Assembly: GCF_022012435.1 (NCBI RefSeq) | Contig: NZ_JAKLUA010000008.1 | Location: 1-64,000, forward strand | Origin: Bradyrhizobium zhengyangense | GTDB lineage: Bacteria > Pseudomonadota > Alphaproteobacteria > Rhizobiales > Xanthobacteraceae | DNA length: 64,000 nt | Reading direction: 5' to 3' | In this document: positions 63,028-64,000 of the stretch, piece after piece | How positions within the stretch are numbered: position 1 is the first letter of the stretch | How the letters are laid out: every line of letters begins with the position of its first letter | Notes under the pieces: generated by a model | What the model was told of the DNA's origin: nothing | Database searches by the model: none | The model's input: only the letters and a program-made list of their open reading frames with translations | Made by a program: the position numbers and the translations under genes

Positions 63028-64000
63028 ATGGTGTCATACGAGAGCCTGAAGAGCGGGTATGAGAGCAACTGGGCCAATCTCCAGATCCGGCCCGCACGAC
63101 TTGCCGAGGCCAAGGCAACGGCACGCAAGGCCATCAGCGGCAAGGCGACCTACCAGCAGGTCGAGCGGCTGACCGGCGTGCCCTGGTGCTTCGTCGCGCT
63201 CTGCCACTATCGCGAATCCAATTTCGATTTCGATACCTATCTCGGCAACGGCGAGTCGCTGCATCGCGTGACAAGCCTCGTTCCGAAAGGGCGCGGCCCG
63301 TTCGCCTCGTTTGTCGAAGGCGCCGTGGATGCGCTGAGGATCCAGAACTTCGTCGGCGCGCAGGACTGGTGCATCGCGCGCACCCTGTACCGGCTCGAAT
63401 GCTTCAACGGCCTTGGCTATCACGCCAAGGGCGTCAACTCGCCTTACCTCTACGGCGGCTCGACCCTGTACGGGCAGCCCGAGGCGAGGGCCGGCAAATT
63501 CGTGGCCGACCACGTTTTCGATCCCAACCATATCGATTCCCAGCTCGGCACCGCGGTCATCCTGCACGCGATGATGTCGCAGGATTCCTCGATCAATTTC
63601 GACGACAGCCCGTCCATTGCCCCGCATTCCGAGCCCGACGAGGACGAGACGTCGTCGGTGCTGCTGATGCAGCAGACCCTCAACAGGCTCGGCGCCAAGC
63701 CGCCCCTGGTCGAAGACGGTATCAGCGGACCGAAGACCAAGGCGGCGGTTTCGCTGTTCCAGCAGCAGAACGGCCTGCAGGACACCGGCTTGCTCGACGG
63801 GACCACGATCGCAGCCGTCACGCGCGCAGGGATACAACCGGTCCAGATGCCCACCGTCGATCTGTCCCAGATCCTGTCGCGCCTGGAGAGTCTTGGGCAA
63901 TTGCTGCAAGGCGGAGGCGCGACCAAGGGAGGCACGACGTCAGGAAATGTCATATCCGGAGGGACGACAGTGGCCAACGATCCGATCGGCCTGCTCGAAC
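63028..64000 (+). CDS. Lysozyme-family/peptidoglycan-binding protein, N-terminal part (runs off right edge)
   Basis: The frame from ATG 63028 (site GCAGGAA) stays open to the right end, giving at least 324 residues. The N-terminal part has VPWCFVALCHYRESNFDFDT with the presumed catalytic Glu in YRESNF, YLGNGESLHRVTSLVPKGRG and ECFNGLGYHAKGVNSPYLYG, the pattern of COG5526-type lysozyme-family proteins. A peptidoglycan-binding domain (SSVLLMQQTLNRLGAKPPLV, DGISGPKTKAAVSLFQQQNG) and a Gly/Thr linker follow. It lacks a visible signal peptide and resembles phage-derived lysozymes. The end is outside the window. Confidence 0.85.
   Translation, partial: MVSYESLKSGYESNWANLQIRPARLAEAKATARKAISGKATYQQVERLTGVPWCFVALCHYRESNFDFDTYLGNGESLHRVTSLVPKGRGPFASFVEGAVDALRIQNFVGAQDWCIARTLYRLECFNGLGYHAKGVNSPYLYGGSTLYGQPEARAGKFVADHVFDPNHIDSQLGTAVILHAMMSQDSSINFDDSPSIAPHSEPDEDETSSVLLMQQTLNRLGAKPPLVEDGISGPKTKAAVSLFQQQNGLQDTGLLDGTTIAAVTRAGIQPVQMPTVDLSQILSRLESLGQLLQGGGATKGGTTSGNVISGGTTVANDPIGLLE

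Overview
The window looks like a chromosomal segment of a Bradyrhizobium-type alphaproteobacterium (Rhizobiales). This is inferred from high-GC coding sequence with strong third-position bias, the ChvI/ChvG/HPr-kinase/EIIA/HPr block near pckA, several families common in Bradyrhizobiaceae (DUF2865, two DUF3551, HugZ-type, DUF4239 remnant), and palindromic intergenic repeats of the kind scattered through Bradyrhizobium genomes. No rRNA, tRNA, IS element, CRISPR array or integrase was recognised. Both ends cut a gene: UDP-glucose dehydrogenase on the left and a lysozyme-family/peptidoglycan-binding protein on the right.

Layout. 1-11 kb is mostly housekeeping: ugd (partial), an acyltransferase, a quinone oxidoreductase divergent from a LysR regulator, polA, an FMN reductase, a LysE exporter, a GST, pyrE and a DUF2865 protein. 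11-15 kb holds a stand-alone sigma region 1.1-like mini-protein, glycogen phosphorylase and a thioesterase. 15-25 kb is the signalling and carbon-control region: pckA, a secreted TPR-CHAT protease-like protein, a HugZ-like protein, then chvI-chvG-hprK-EIIA-HPr. 25-29 kb has a GT39-like glycosyltransferase divergent from lepA.

28.6-43 kb is the most accessory part: short secreted or membrane hypotheticals, two tandem leader-type small peptides (29.4-29.8 kb), an Asp/Glu racemase, two DUF3551 proteins, an SRPBCC protein, a second TPR protein, two adjacent beta-lactamase-fold serine hydrolases, a PlsY-like acyltransferase, an amidase and an acyl-CoA dehydrogenase-like flavoprotein. 43-56 kb contains a chemotaxis receptor, a Gly/Tyr-rich secreted protein behind a FixK/FNR-type box, a PAS-GGDEF-EAL protein, MepA, modABC, a K+/H+ antiporter and an MscS channel. 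56-64 kb contains map, an ECF sigma factor with a SnoaL-like tail, an ABM monooxygenase, a third serine hydrolase, radC, a VOC protein near a perfect 28-bp palindrome, small envelope proteins and the partial lysozyme-family gene.

Functional links: ChvG/ChvI, HPr kinase, EIIA and HPr form a permease-less phosphorelay that in related rhizobia couples envelope/acid sensing and carbon/nitrogen status to genes such as pckA. MepA, the lysozyme-family protein and the serine hydrolases concern the cell wall. The clearest unusual items are the two leader-type peptides with a shared NNQTEAW core, a DNA polymerase I whose proofreading-site residues all appear substituted, the exported TPR-CHAT protein, and the 28-bp palindrome.
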